DNA of 64,000 bases from Anaerocolumna sp. AGMB13020 (GCF_033100115.1 NZ_CP136910.1:1302001-1366000), one strand, 5' to 3'. Positions 1-8,986 are shown, counted from the stretch's first letter. The notes: generated from the letters alone by a model not told the origin. A program made the numbers and translations.

Positions 1-1120
1 CGACTACACTGTCAGCAAAGACTCCTCTGGAGCTTTCAGTAAGGGCAGCATCGGAGAACCGTCCCGACCAGGACCATCCGCCAACTGCTATAATTGTCTT
101 TAGGTTAGGATTTGTTTTCTTGAGCGCATTTAGTTGGCTGATATTAGCGGCATCAATATCCGGATATCCCAAGGTAATCTTAAGATTACTGTCAATATTG
201 GCAAAGGCATAATGGATGTGAGTGAATTTATCAGCTGCTATCTTATCCGGTGTAAATCCAGCGTATCTTGCCCAGGCTGCATAATACCCAACCAACTTCG
301 GAATGGCCTCCGGCATCGGTGTAACCCCCGGAAGGGTGGGAGCAGGTGTTGGCGTTGCAGCAGGCTGTGGAGCTATTACGGTAACCACGCTGGTTAATTT
401 GTTACCTGCTACAGTTGCATAAATTGTAGCTGTCCCCACAGCCTTTGCTGTAACTTTACCCGTTGTGGTGACTGTTGCAACAGAAGCTTTACTGGTTGTC
501 CAGGTTACCTTGCTGGTCGTTCCGGTTACTGCCAAAGTTTTCGATTCGCCTGTTTTTAGTGTAAAGGAAGTGGTGCTTATTTTAATTGGTTCTTTTACAG
601 TTACTTTCGTGGTTAATTTCTTACCGGCAACCTGTGCATTGATTGACGCCGTACCAACTGCTTTGGCGGTTACTTTTCCACCTGAGGTAACGGTTGCAAC
701 GGAAGCCTTGCTGGTTGACCAGACCACCTTACTTGTGGTTCCGGTTACTTTCAAGGTCTTTGCTGCTCCTTTTACCAATGAAATCGAAGTACTGCTTACT
801 TTTATCGGAGGCTTCACCGTTATTTTGCTGGCTAATTTCTTACCGGCAACTGTTGCATAGATGGTAGCTGTACCAGCGGCTTTGGCCGTTACTTTTCCCC
901 CGGTTGATACGACAGCAACAGACTTTTTGCTGGTGGACCAGGTCACTTTACTTCTGGTTCCTGTTACAGCCAGAGTTTTTGTCTTACCAACTTCTAGGGC
1001 CACTGATGAATAATTCAGTTTAATGGTTGCTGCCAATGCTTTTCCACCAGCGTTAAATAACAGTCCTATCAGCAGACAGCTAAGCATAACTTTATATAGT
1101 AATTTCGTTAATGAATTCAG
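1..1120 (-). CDS. Secreted GH18 chitinase-like protein with Ig-like repeats (3' truncated by window edge)
   Basis: The reading frame runs off the left edge. It has a signal peptide (lysines, then a hydrophobic stretch ending in A-L-A-A), three near-identical bacterial Ig-like (Big_2) repeats of about 72 residues, a Pro/Thr linker, and then the start of a glycoside hydrolase 18 barrel. The GH18 signatures are KLVGYYAAW, HIHYAFA and KTIIAVGGWSWSGRFSDAA. The catalytic DxxDxDxE strand lies outside the window. The family hydrolyses chitin or related beta-1,4-GlcNAc polymers outside the cell, and Big_2 repeats commonly act as wall or substrate-contacting spacers. Start choice is unusual. The only codon at a sensible distance from the strong GGAGG (1129-1133) is CTG at 1120. 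The first in-frame ATG (1087) would remove the basic n-region of the signal peptide. GH18 assignment is firm; whether the substrate is chitin, and the exact start, are less sure. Confidence 0.88.
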   Translation of the reverse strand, partial: MNSLTKLLYKVMLSCLLIGLLFNAGGKALAATIKLNYSSVALEVGKTKTLAVTGTRSKVTWSTSKKSVAVVSTGGKVTAKAAGTATIYATVAGKKLASKITVKPPIKVSSTSISLVKGAAKTLKVTGTTSKVVWSTSKASVATVTSGGKVTAKAVGTASINAQVAGKKLTTKVTVKEPIKISTTSFTLKTGESKTLAVTGTTSKVTWTTSKASVATVTTTGKVTAKAVGTATIYATVAGNKLTSVVTVIAPQPAATPTPAPTLPGVTPMPEAIPKLVGYYAAWARYAGFTPDKIAADKFTHIHYAFANIDSNLKITLGYPDIDAANISQLNALKKTNPNLKTIIAVGGWSWSGRFSDAALTESSRGVFADSVV

Positions 1121-1682
1121 GGAATTATCCTCCTTTTGCTATATATAAAGTACCATGGGAATCGTTACAGAAAAATCACTTGGAAATTCCTTATAGATTG
1201 ACAGACTTGTAAATCATGGTACACAAATTAATTATACCTGTGGCGCAGGAATAATTCCTTAGCAAAATACTGGATATTTCTTAGTATATTTACAAAAGGT
1301 AACTTTTCCAAAAGTCATTGACAGAGTTTTGCCGGGATTGAGACGAGTAGTAACTTGAATTATGAAATGGTTATTACTTAAGAAGAGATACTATTTAGAA
1401 GAATAATGAAGGCTGTTCCAATAACATTATGTACTGGAGAGGCTGCGGGGTTCCCTATAACCACTTGTCGTTTTCTGAAGCACACCAAAAGTAAAGAGGC
1501 TGCTTGCATCACTATTATATATGCAACAGCCCCTTACTATTTATATTTCTTTCGTTTTCTTATACCTCTTAGAAATTCTTGTCCGCAAGACTGTTTTTCG
1601 GATATGTGTAAAATTAATATTTTCCACAATAAATTCCCTAAACACACTTTCCTTGATATCAGATAAGGAATTAATATAAATC
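1121..1682. other. Intergenic stretch between GH18 and GH5 genes
   Basis: About 560 bases without a convincing gene. It holds the promoter region of the GH18 gene (AT-rich, 1140-1300) and the terminator of the GH5 gene near 1496-1533. A 86-codon plus-strand frame at 1406-1666 has no ribosome-binding site and overlaps the terminator, so it is not taken as a gene. Confidence 0.6.
1491..1533 (-). terminator. Intrinsic terminator of GH5 gene
   Basis: The arms GGCTGCTTGCAT (1498-1509) and ATGCAACAGCC (1521-1531) form a stem with one bulge. Read on the minus strand the stem is followed by TCTTTACTTTT, a fair U-tract. It lies about 150 bases after the GH5 stop. Confidence 0.6.
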
Positions 1683-3113
1683 TTAATTTCCGTAATATTC
1701 ACCCAATGAAATTCCGTTACTGCCAAGAGGCACAACATGGTCAAGTCCGATAAATTTTCCGTTGGCTTGCCAAAGCGCAGGTTTTAATAAATTATATTTA
1801 CTTTCATCCCAAGTCTTCCAGTCATAGGTCAGAAGTCCGCCGGTATCTCCGGAATTCGGATTAATACACCAGAAAGTATGACTGATACGATTTTTAATCA
1901 TATAATCGCGTAATAAGGTCATCCATTTTTCATTCTTTCCGCCGTCCATATGACCGCCCCATTCACCGATCAGAAGTGGTGCAATGCCTTGGTCATTAAT
2001 ATATGCCCAGGAATCATACCAATAATCATCTAATAAAGTCTGAGTTGTAAAATCCTTATCAAACCAGGTCTGATTATATACAGAAGGGCCATAGTCATGG
2101 GGGGAATAAACAATCTGACTGTTTAAAGAACCCAAATTAATGGGAAAATCCTTAACACCTCTTAAATTTCCGCCCCACCAGGCACCATTATAAGGAGCCT
2201 GATTGCCTGATGCTCCCCATACCTCGGGAGTGGCGTAGGTATAACCCTGATTGGTTTTAGGGTATTGTTCGATTCCTTCAATAACAATTAACAGCCTCGG
2301 ATTCTTTTCAAGTACGGCAGCAGCACACCTTTCAGCGGCATACTTCCAGTTATTCTCCTGGGTGGAATTATCCCATTTGGCAAAATTAGAAGGTTCAGCA
2401 GCCGTATATCCTCTCTGTCCATGAGGTTCATTTTTAAGATCAAAGGCCAGAATCGTATCATCATTTTTATATTTGTCTGCAAGCCAGGCTAAAGTATCTA
2501 TCCATTTCTTTGTGGTTATTTCCCCTGCTGTGCTTGTAGTCAGACCATACCACAACGGATAATTATGACCTGAATTATTGGCATCCGGGCTATGTACATC
2601 AATCATTACCTTAATGCCCAGCTCTTTGCAGTATCTCATAATAATATCGAATATTTCCATACTGTTTTTTACACCGCTTGTAGCGGCATCATAAAAATCA
2701 GGATTGCATACATAATAAGGTGGATTATTAGCAGCGGTTACACTGGAGACTTTATTGGGTTTTCCAATCATCCAGCTGTATAAAAGTTCTGTTGAGATTG
2801 GTATTCGAAGCAAACCGATTCCCCTGTCTGCAACCGCCGTTAATATATCCTTGATGTCATACCATGCACCATGAAATACATTTTCAGTACAGTTAAACCC
2901 AAACCAGTTTGCACCCGTTAACCAAACCTCCTTACCCTTACTGTCATAAATCCTGTTTCCCACACAGTGGAGCCAGTCGTCATTATTCGTATCTGCTGCA
3001 TTAATCTTCTGACTGCCCACAAAATTACTGGTAGTTATTAGGATTGCTGCAATACAAAGCATTGAAATAATCGCCTTAAATTTCTTTTTTACACCACCCA
3101 ATACATTCCTCAT
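1683..3113 (-). CDS. Secreted glycoside hydrolase family 5 endoglucanase
   Basis: A 476-residue enzyme with a Sec signal peptide (basic n-region, hydrophobic core to about residue 35, cleavage near INA-A) and one GH5 catalytic barrel. The acid/base glutamate is in LKNEPHGQ (E229) and the nucleophile in LIGEWGG (E384). The motif FHG-W-YDI and the HSPD segment also fit GH5 cellulases. It should cut internal beta-1,4-glucosidic bonds in cellulose or related beta-glucans outside the cell. No carbohydrate-binding module, dockerin or S-layer domain is present, so it is a free, single-domain enzyme. The start ATG follows GGAGAGG at good spacing. It lies co-oriented with the upstream chitinase-like gene but has its own long leader and terminator. 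Mannanase or xyloglucanase specificity cannot be excluded from sequence alone. Confidence 0.92.
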   Translation of the reverse strand: MRNVLGGVKKKFKAIISMLCIAAILITTSNFVGSQKINAADTNNDDWLHCVGNRIYDSKGKEVWLTGANWFGFNCTENVFHGAWYDIKDILTAVADRGIGLLRIPISTELLYSWMIGKPNKVSSVTAANNPPYYVCNPDFYDAATSGVKNSMEIFDIIMRYCKELGIKVMIDVHSPDANNSGHNYPLWYGLTTSTAGEITTKKWIDTLAWLADKYKNDDTILAFDLKNEPHGQRGYTAAEPSNFAKWDNSTQENNWKYAAERCAAAVLEKNPRLLIVIEGIEQYPKTNQGYTYATPEVWGASGNQAPYNGAWWGGNLRGVKDFPINLGSLNSQIVYSPHDYGPSVYNQTWFDKDFTTQTLLDDYWYDSWAYINDQGIAPLLIGEWGGHMDGGKNEKWMTLLRDYMIKNRISHTFWCINPNSGDTGGLLTYDWKTWDESKYNLLKPALWQANGKFIGLDHVVPLGSNGISLGEYYGN

Positions 3114-3686
3114 GATTTTCCTCTCCTTTATTTATTATTTTACTCTCCCTGAGTTCTTTTGTAGCTATTTGCACCTCCTTTGTAAATTACGTATATATAA
3201 ATAAAGAATTATTGTGTACAGGTTATAATTCTCTACTTATTCGGATTTGTTTTGTATTATGCTGAAACTGATTTGGATGTTATAAAATGAATTTAAGCAG
3301 ATAAATATTCCGTGAACTATAGACGTCATAAGATTGAAGTTATTGCAATACTTATATTATGATTTTAGATTAGTTAACTATTTGATTTGTGTGTTGTTCA
3401 TCAGGTACCAAAAGGGAGGTAACTACAGTGGCCCTTTGGGGAAAACGAAAAATTACTATAGTAATATCCTAACATATATTCTATATTTTTACAATTTATA
3501 TTTCAACTTGCTTTCAGACTTATTTTAAAGATACTATTTATCTTTCCTCACTAAAAAATAATGCCGATGCTATGTGCAAAAACATACATTTACTGTATGC
3601 AGATACTCACAGAATCGGCAATAGACCTTGAAGACTGTCATATATATTATTTGGACTTCTTACAATACCACGGTTAAAAACTGCTG
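3114..3686. other. Long leader/intergenic region upstream of the GH5 gene
   Basis: About 570 AT-rich bases. The GH5 promoter should lie here on the minus strand. Two secondary structures stand out. One is a hairpin, CCAAAAGGG (3408-3416) with CCCTTTGG (3432-3439). The other is a wide inverted repeat, GCCGAT near 3563 with ATCGGC near 3614. A second ribosome-binding-site-like AAAGGAGGTG lies about 65 bases upstream of the real GH5 start. No known riboswitch class was recognised. Confidence 0.4.
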
Positions 3687-3718
3687 CCCAATGCTTATGC
3701 TCCTTTGTATGCATTGGG
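3687..3718 (-). terminator. Terminator overlapping the stop of the GT51 gene
   Basis: The perfect arms CCCAATGC (3687-3694) and GCATTGGG (3711-3718) flank the stop codon (3695-3697). Read on the minus strand the stem is followed by CAGCAGTTTTT. The last codons of the gene therefore form part of the terminator. Confidence 0.65.
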
Positions 3719-4318
3719 ATTATAATTATTGGGGCTTTTTAGGGTCCACACAAGTGCTACAATCTGAACTTCTGATAATTCCAGCGGGTCTACACCGTAA
3801 TAATGTTCCGCAGCTTGTTTCAATCCATAGCAGCCTTCACCGTAATAAGCTATATTACAGTATAGTTCCAAGATCTCATCTTTTGTAAGTTCTTTTTCAA
3901 GTTTGAAGGCAACAAAAAGCTCCGCTACCTTTCTTTCATAATTCTTTTCAAAAGAAAAATACATATTTTTAGCAAGCTGCTGGGTTATGGTACTGCCCCC
4001 TTGTACAAATCTTCCTGCCATAATATTGTTTGCCATAGCCCTTGTGGTTGAAATCGGGTCAAATCCCAAATGATAATAAAAACGCTTATCCTCTGACTTT
4101 AACACTTGGTTTATATATTCTTCCGGTATCTCATCAAATGTAATATAATTCTCATCTTGCCTGATTTCCTCAACCTTATCGGATATGCTCATTGTTTTTA
4201 TTGCGGTTTTATACATTTCATATCCTGTAACTACGGTAGGTGATATTTTTATTATACCGGCAATTAAACCGATTAAAGCAAGTACCAATATACTGATTCT
4301 AACTTTTTTCTTTTTCAT
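3695..4318 (-). CDS. mtgA: Monofunctional peptidoglycan glycosyltransferase (GT51)
   Basis: About 207 residues: one N-terminal membrane helix (roughly residues 6-28) and a glycosyltransferase 51 domain. The family motifs are all visible: EDKRFYYHLGFD (catalytic Glu), GRFVQGGSTITQQLAKN, ERKVAELFVAFKLE and ILELYCNIAYYGEGCYG. The enzyme polymerises lipid II into glycan strands on the outer membrane face. No transpeptidase domain follows, so it is a monofunctional MtgA-type protein rather than a class A PBP. I chose the ATG at 4318 because GAGGAG sits 8 bases before it. An in-frame ATG 6 codons upstream overlaps that ribosome-binding site. It is close to wall-active genes on the other side of the helicase, but I see no operon link. 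Confidence 0.9.
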   Translation of the reverse strand: MKKKKVRISILVLALIGLIAGIIKISPTVVTGYEMYKTAIKTMSISDKVEEIRQDENYITFDEIPEEYINQVLKSEDKRFYYHLGFDPISTTRAMANNIMAGRFVQGGSTITQQLAKNMYFSFEKNYERKVAELFVAFKLEKELTKDEILELYCNIAYYGEGCYGLKQAAEHYYGVDPLELSEVQIVALVWTLKSPNNYNPNAYKGA

Positions 4319-4395
4319 TAAAATCACTCCTCTCATACTCTGCAGCTACAGTATAACAACAAAAAGAGTGCATAACCATCGTTTTTCCTTACGAT

Positions 4396-4417
4396 AATCT
4401 TACAATTATGTAAGATT
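4396..4417. promoter_or_regulatory. Perfect inverted repeat between dinG and the GT51 gene
   Basis: AATCTTACA (4396-4404) and TGTAAGATT (4409-4417) are perfect 9-base arms around ATTA. It lies 30 bases after the helicase stop and about 80 bases before the GT51 start. No clear T-tract follows on either strand, so it may be an operator or a weak terminator. Confidence 0.4.
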
Positions 4418-4447
4418 ACTCTTATAATTTCATTACATATGCAGATT

Positions 4448-6385
4448 TTATAAATCCTCTTCCATAACTTTTGCGCCCGCAGGCAGTGCTCCTCTAACGT
4501 ATTTCTCCCAAGGAGTATTAAGTGTACGGTCTAATATTACTATCTTTCCTTTGTCACTTTTTGTTCTTATAAGTCTGCCACAACCTTGCTTTAGTTTAAG
4601 ACCCATCTCCGGATAATCTATTACTTTTACCGGGTCTAGTCCCTGCTCCATTACCTCCTTACGAGCTGCTTCCAATAAGGGATCCAGCACTGGGAAAGGT
4701 AATTGCCATATAATCAGCTGGGTCAGTGCCTCTCCTGGGACATCTATTCCTTCCCAGAAGTTTGCACCAATCAGTACGGTATTTGCTTCCTCACGAAACC
4801 TGTTTACCAGATAACCTCGCTCGCCCAAGTCCTCCCAAAGAATCTCAAAGGGAAAGGAATACCCTTCCAGACTCTTTCTCATCTTACGAACTTGCGAGAG
4901 TGTATTGGTCAATACAAGTGAATGTCCCTTATTCTTCTCTAGCAAATGTACCAGTTTCTTAATCGGAAGGTCAGTTTTCTCATCCATATCGTCAGCTTTC
5001 TCGTCAAGAAAGACCGTTACCTGCTCTTCTAAATCAAAGGGGCTGCCGATCGTTGATTTGGAAACCCCGTCTAATCCAACTGTACGAATAAAATAATCAA
5101 AATCCCCTTCATTGCTTAAGGTTGCGGAAGTGAACACTACTGGCAGCTTCTTTTGAAATAAATGCTGGTTTAACTGTTCGCTTATGTTACGAGGAACAAT
5201 CCAAAAGCTCCCATCTTTTCTATTCAGCCATGGTATATTGCTTTCTTCCCCCTCTTTAAGGAAACTGTCCAATGCCCTGATTGCTCTTTCCATTTGTCCT
5301 TCGTAGGCTTGAATAAGATGTGCCGGTACAGATTCAAAATACAGTTCCTGTTCTATCTGTAATTCCAGAAGAAGTCCATCCAATGCTTTTCGAAAGAGAA
5401 GAGCCGCTTTTAAAAGGTCTTCCTTTCTATTTATAGACAGCCGCTCTGTACTTTCAACCCTTATAACAGATTTCTTTGCAACCAAAAAGAACTGCCTCAT
5501 TGTTTGATTCATCCTGACAGTTGCTGTCATCAAGGAATTTCTGGCTCCCTGAATCTCTTCGAATACCTCAACAATGGACTCCATATCCTCTTTATCAATC
5601 TGATACCCTGCCTGAATAGATGCCGGCAGCAAAACCTTATGACCTTCATCAAATACTACTGCACTATAGCCTGGTAGTATAGGTAATTTCCCTTCTGCCA
5701 AAAGTTCTGTACGAGTCCATAAATCCTTGAAAAAGGTTTCATGATCAACAATAATCAAATCTCTGGCAGCTCTGTAATGTTCTCTTGCTTTCACTAATTT
5801 ACAATAACCACGATTAAGGCAGGTACCACAATCCATTCCTTCGTCCCAGGAAATCTTCTTCCAAATTCCATCCGGTATAGTAGGCATTTCCGAACGCTCT
5901 CCAAGTTTTGATTGGCTCATCCACTGTTTAATCTCATCTGCCATCCTATTCTGCTCACTTGTATACTCTTCCATTTTCACATCACAAATATATTGTCCTG
6001 GATCTTTCGCCATACGAGCATCAATCCCTATTCCCAACAGCTTTGATAATCTATTGTAATCCCCTTCCGGATGGACCAGCTGCTCTTGCAGCGCCGCCGA
6101 AGCACATGCAATTACAACGGGTTTACCGCTCATTCTGGCATAAGGAATTGCGGACAGCAGGTAAGCAATTGTCTTACCGGTTCCAAGTCCTGCCTCTGCC
6201 AGATGAACCTGCTTTTCACAAAAGGCATCTGCAATCTGAAATGCTGTAAATATCTGTTCATCACGTACTTCATACCCATGGTCTGGCAAAATGTCGTATA
6301 GAACATCCCCTATCCATTCAACCAGCTTTTCATGGAATTCTGTTTTATTCTTATAATCAAAAGGTTCAATCCTTCGCGCGCACAT
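4448..6385 (-). CDS. dinG: DinG/XPD-family ATP-dependent DNA helicase
   Basis: A 645-residue superfamily 2 helicase. Motifs in order are Walker A GLGTGKT (about residues 67-73), the iron-sulfur cysteines (one in YICDV, then CGTC and GYC), the DEGH box near residue 245, FTSATLS, GANFWEGIDVPGEAL and the arginine motif QGCGRLIRT. The four cysteines predict a 4Fe-4S cluster as in DinG and XPD. The family unwinds DNA 5'-3' and resolves D-loops, R-loops or forks blocked by transcription. There is no N-terminal exonuclease domain, unlike the long DinG of many Bacilli. The start follows AGGAGATCAGAT-ATG. It stands alone. Confidence 0.9.
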   Translation of the reverse strand: MCARRIEPFDYKNKTEFHEKLVEWIGDVLYDILPDHGYEVRDEQIFTAFQIADAFCEKQVHLAEAGLGTGKTIAYLLSAIPYARMSGKPVVIACASAALQEQLVHPEGDYNRLSKLLGIGIDARMAKDPGQYICDVKMEEYTSEQNRMADEIKQWMSQSKLGERSEMPTIPDGIWKKISWDEGMDCGTCLNRGYCKLVKAREHYRAARDLIIVDHETFFKDLWTRTELLAEGKLPILPGYSAVVFDEGHKVLLPASIQAGYQIDKEDMESIVEVFEEIQGARNSLMTATVRMNQTMRQFFLVAKKSVIRVESTERLSINRKEDLLKAALLFRKALDGLLLELQIEQELYFESVPAHLIQAYEGQMERAIRALDSFLKEGEESNIPWLNRKDGSFWIVPRNISEQLNQHLFQKKLPVVFTSATLSNEGDFDYFIRTVGLDGVSKSTIGSPFDLEEQVTVFLDEKADDMDEKTDLPIKKLVHLLEKNKGHSLVLTNTLSQVRKMRKSLEGYSFPFEILWEDLGERGYLVNRFREEANTVLIGANFWEGIDVPGEALTQLIIWQLPFPVLDPLLEAARKEVMEQGLDPVKVIDYPEMGLKLKQGCGRLIRTKSDKGKIVILDRTLNTPWEKYVRGALPAGAKVMEEDL

Positions 6386-6745
6386 ATCTGATCTCCTGTA
6401 AAATGAAAAATTCCCTTATCTCCAATATTCTATTGTATGGGATAAAATTGCAATAGTCTCTATTATATCGGAATCCTCCATAAAATCAAACTGTTTTTAT
6501 TAACTAATATACTTGATAGTTATTAAATACTGTTTTTCTTGATTATTACTCCTTTATACTTCCATAATTCTTTCACCCCTGATGTAAACCTTTCCTGCTT
6601 TAAAACTCCTTTATGATATTTATTTTAGTTTAATCCATGTTTACATTTTTATCCAGTCTTTCTCTTTACCTTGTAGAAGATGCTTCTCAAACGGCGCGCG
6701 ACATTTAGGAGTTCTTCAATAATTGAAAGAAAGCAGGTAAAAATT
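6386..6745. other. Divergent intergenic region, dinG / lysozyme
   Basis: About 360 AT-rich bases. They carry the dinG promoter on one strand and the lysozyme promoter-like element at 6640-6670 on the other. No other structure or small gene was seen. Confidence 0.5.
6640..6670 (+). promoter_or_regulatory. Putative TcdR/UviA-type promoter of the lysozyme gene
   Basis: TTTACA (6640-6645), a 17-base spacer, then TCTTTACC (6663-6670). The same arrangement, with TTTACA, 17 bases and TCTTTACT, stands before the sigma-factor gene at 8935-8965. TTTACA -35 elements with CTTT-type -10 elements are what group 5 clostridial sigma factors (TcdR, UviA) are reported to use. The link to this sigma factor is inference. 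Confidence 0.5.
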
Positions 6746-7669
6746 ATGGCAACAATTCCAGCTTGGCCTGTCTTAAGTACAGGCAACTCCGGAAAAAATG
6801 TAAGCGCACTTCAGTGCTTGCTGGTTTTCCGGGGGTATTCCCTCACCATTGACGGAAGCTTTGGGTCAGGCACCCAAACCGCAGTAATTAATTATCAAAG
6901 CAGCAAAGGACTCTCAGCAGATGGTGTTGCCGGAGCAAACACATTATCCGCATTGGTAGCCACCGTACAAAATGGTTCCAGTAATTATGCGGCAAGAGCC
7001 GCCCAGTATCTCCTTAGCAAGTTTGAGTCGATTGCAGTTGATGGTGTCTTTGGTTCCAATTCAACGACTGTCACGAAAACTTTCCAGCAGAAGATGGGTA
7101 TCTCAGATGATGGTATCATCGGTTCCACCACCTGGCAGTATCTATTTGGTTATGAGGTTTATCCTTCTTCCGGTAGCGGATCCCTTTATATCAGCAACAG
7201 TTATCTGACACTGAGCCAAATGGCAGTAAATGCCCAGTATATCCTTAATTATCTGCGTGGTAAAGGCTGGACCAAAAATGCAGTATGCGGAATGCTTGGA
7301 AATATGCAGACAGAAAGCACGATTAATCCAGGTATCTGGCAGGGACTTAATGCAAACAATACCAGCGGTGGCTTTGGTTTAGTTCAATGGACCCCGGCAA
7401 CGAAATATATCAGCTGGGCTCAGAGCAATAATTATACAGTAGCCGATATGGACAGTCAGCTGCTCCGTATCCTGTATGAGGTAAGTGCAGGCATTCAGTA
7501 CTATCCTACCTCCGCCTATAATCTTACATTTACCCAATTCACCAAATCCACAGAAAGCGCTTATTACCTGGCTGGTGCATTTTTGCATAATTACGAGAGA
7601 CCGGCAAATTCTTCACAGGATCAGGTACGAGGTAATCAAGGCACTTATTGGTTTAATACCTTGACTTAA
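6746..7669 (+). CDS. Phage-type lysozyme with two peptidoglycan-binding domains
   Basis: 307 residues from the ATG at 6746. An in-frame ATG at 6680 exists but adds only basic residues. Residues about 8-70 and 75-140 are two PG_binding_1 repeats (GNSGKNVSALQCLL, DGSFGSGTQTAV, DGVFGSNSTTV, GIIGSTTWQYL). From about residue 160 to the end is a phage tail lysozyme-type domain (AVCGMLGNMQTESTINPGIW, GGFGLVQWTP), with the glutamate of QTES the likely catalytic acid. No signal peptide is present, so export would need a holin or cell lysis. It should cleave peptidoglycan. Its promoter-like sequence matches that of the sigma/holin genes 1.3 kb downstream. It ends in a strong terminator. A prophage remnant origin is possible, but no other phage gene is nearby. 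Confidence 0.85.
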   Translation: MATIPAWPVLSTGNSGKNVSALQCLLVFRGYSLTIDGSFGSGTQTAVINYQSSKGLSADGVAGANTLSALVATVQNGSSNYAARAAQYLLSKFESIAVDGVFGSNSTTVTKTFQQKMGISDDGIIGSTTWQYLFGYEVYPSSGSGSLYISNSYLTLSQMAVNAQYILNYLRGKGWTKNAVCGMLGNMQTESTINPGIWQGLNANNTSGGFGLVQWTPATKYISWAQSNNYTVADMDSQLLRILYEVSAGIQYYPTSAYNLTFTQFTKSTESAYYLAGAFLHNYERPANSSQDQVRGNQGTYWFNTLT

Positions 7670-7710
7670 AGATTAGGTGATATTGCTTCCTTTACTTAAT
7701 TGTCTTGTAA

Positions 7711-7766
7711 AAAAGGAGCAGACTGTTTCCCTTTTTAACCGGGGTAAAGGCTGCTCCTTTTATTAT
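7711..7766 (+). terminator. Strong intrinsic terminator after lysozyme gene
   Basis: The arms AAAAGGAGCAG (7711-7721) and CTGCTCCTTTT (7751-7761) are perfectly complementary. T-rich sequence (TTTTATTATATT) follows. The A/T ends suggest it could also work on the other strand. Confidence 0.85.
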
Positions 7767-7943
7767 ATTAACGTATCTATATTAACATCAGTTAGAGCGT
7801 ATCAGAAAATCATTGCTCTATTTTGTCCCCTCTGCATTGGTATATACTGCATTGTGATTTATGATATAACCCTTTGATTAAATTGTAACGTAACAGTGAA
7901 TTTGAATGTAAAGTAAAAGTGGAGCTGTTTGCAATGAAAGGAT

Positions 7944-8798
7944 TTAATCCTCCCAATACTTCTGCTCCGGCAGATAAAACCGCTGTATGTCACTGTAATT
8001 AAGCTGTGCTTCGAAATGATCGCTTCCGGTTGCATGCACGGCCGGCAGGCTAAATACGATGCCGTCTTCTTTCAAAAAACAAGTAACATTATCCGCTATA
8101 CTAAATGGATCTACGGTTTGATAATCTGGCGATTGAAGGCTGAGCATCTGGGAAAAGCTATCCTTATCGTAAGAGGTTACAGGGTCCGTAGGAAAATACG
8201 CTTTTTCAAAAAATACCTTTTCAAACTCCTCATTGGTATTATACAAATCTTTCAATGTCATTTCTTTCATTTCTTGTAAGTCTATGTTGATTGGTATGAG
8301 ATTGCTGGTGGGATATGCGCTGCCCTCCAGATAACTGGTACCCCAAAATACAAGGCTTATCATCTTATTATTAAACAAAGTAACCGCGGACTGATACTCC
8401 AAGGTCAATGCGGTATCACTTGAGAAATAATCCGTGTCAATTGTTGCAAAGCTTTTCACCTTCTCATAAATCATAGCATTGACCGCTTTATATTCACTGG
8501 CTGTAAAATTTGGGTATTGAATTTTTATGGAGCTGTTTTCATTGGGTGCTTCTGTATATTCCATCAGCTCATAGTCTTTGGAAGGACTTTCTTCTTTTAT
8601 TTCCTTATCAGTTCCTTCTGAGTCTTTGGTTGGCTCTATGGTGCTCTCTGGTGCCTGAGTGGATGAATCCACGGAAGTTGGGGAAGGGCTTTGTGTATTT
8701 GACGCTTCCTTGTTTTTAGCGCAGGCATTAAAAGTGAGCAGCAGGACGAGCATGAGCAGTCCGGCAATCGCTTTTGTTGATAAATGTACAGGTTTCAT
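7944..8798 (-). CDS. Lipoprotein with RsiV-like DUF3298 domain
   Basis: 284 residues. A type II signal peptide ends at LTFNAC (lipobox cysteine about residue 27). A Ser/Thr/Glu-rich linker follows to about residue 75, then a globular domain. Its YPTSNLIPINIDLQEMKEMT segment matches the pattern of DUF3298/RsiV-like extracellular domains (N-x-Dl-tGk-itl-dLf). RsiV uses this fold to bind lysozyme, so a cell-surface sensor or lysozyme-binding role next to a lysozyme gene is conceivable, but that is inference. No anti-sigma cytoplasmic part or membrane helix is present, only the lipid anchor. AGGAGGCAGCC-ATG supports the start. It is divergent from the sigma-factor gene. Confidence 0.7.
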   Translation of the reverse strand: MKPVHLSTKAIAGLLMLVLLLTFNACAKNKEASNTQSPSPTSVDSSTQAPESTIEPTKDSEGTDKEIKEESPSKDYELMEYTEAPNENSSIKIQYPNFTASEYKAVNAMIYEKVKSFATIDTDYFSSDTALTLEYQSAVTLFNNKMISLVFWGTSYLEGSAYPTSNLIPINIDLQEMKEMTLKDLYNTNEEFEKVFFEKAYFPTDPVTSYDKDSFSQMLSLQSPDYQTVDPFSIADNVTCFLKEDGIVFSLPAVHATGSDHFEAQLNYSDIQRFYLPEQKYWED

Positions 8799-8934
8799 GG
8801 CTGCCTCCTAAATTTTTCTTTTATTCATTATTATACTCTATTAATTTCCATACTGCAAATATGTGACAAATTTGTAAGAAAGACATTTTTCGTAAAAAAT
8901 GCAATAATAAAAACAGAAATTTTATTTCCATATG

Positions 8935-8965
8935 TTTACATATTAGTGTTTTCCATCTCTTTACT
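8935..8965 (+). promoter_or_regulatory. Putative TcdR/UviA-type promoter of the sigma/holin operon
   Basis: TTTACA (8935-8940), 17 bases, then TCTTTACT (8958-8965). The arrangement is identical to that before the lysozyme gene. The expected start point is very near the ribosome-binding site AAAGGTGG (8971-8978), leaving a leader of only about 15 bases. It suggests that the sigma factor activates its own transcription. Confidence 0.5.
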
Positions 8966-8986
8966 ACTTGAAAGGTGGAATTCAGT

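Noticed and set aside
134..860. Plus-strand frames in the first kilobase
   Set aside because: The minus strand carries a continuous GH18/Big_2 reading frame with recognisable motifs; the plus frames only mirror the Big_2 repeats.
1406..1666. 86-codon plus-strand frame
   Set aside because: No ribosome-binding site, atypical composition, and it overlaps the GH5 terminator.
3334..3528. 64-codon plus-strand frame and a possible cyclic-di-GMP riboswitch near 3400-3445
   Set aside because: The frame lacks a ribosome-binding site. The hairpin does not carry the conserved GEMM or c-di-GMP-II core sequences.
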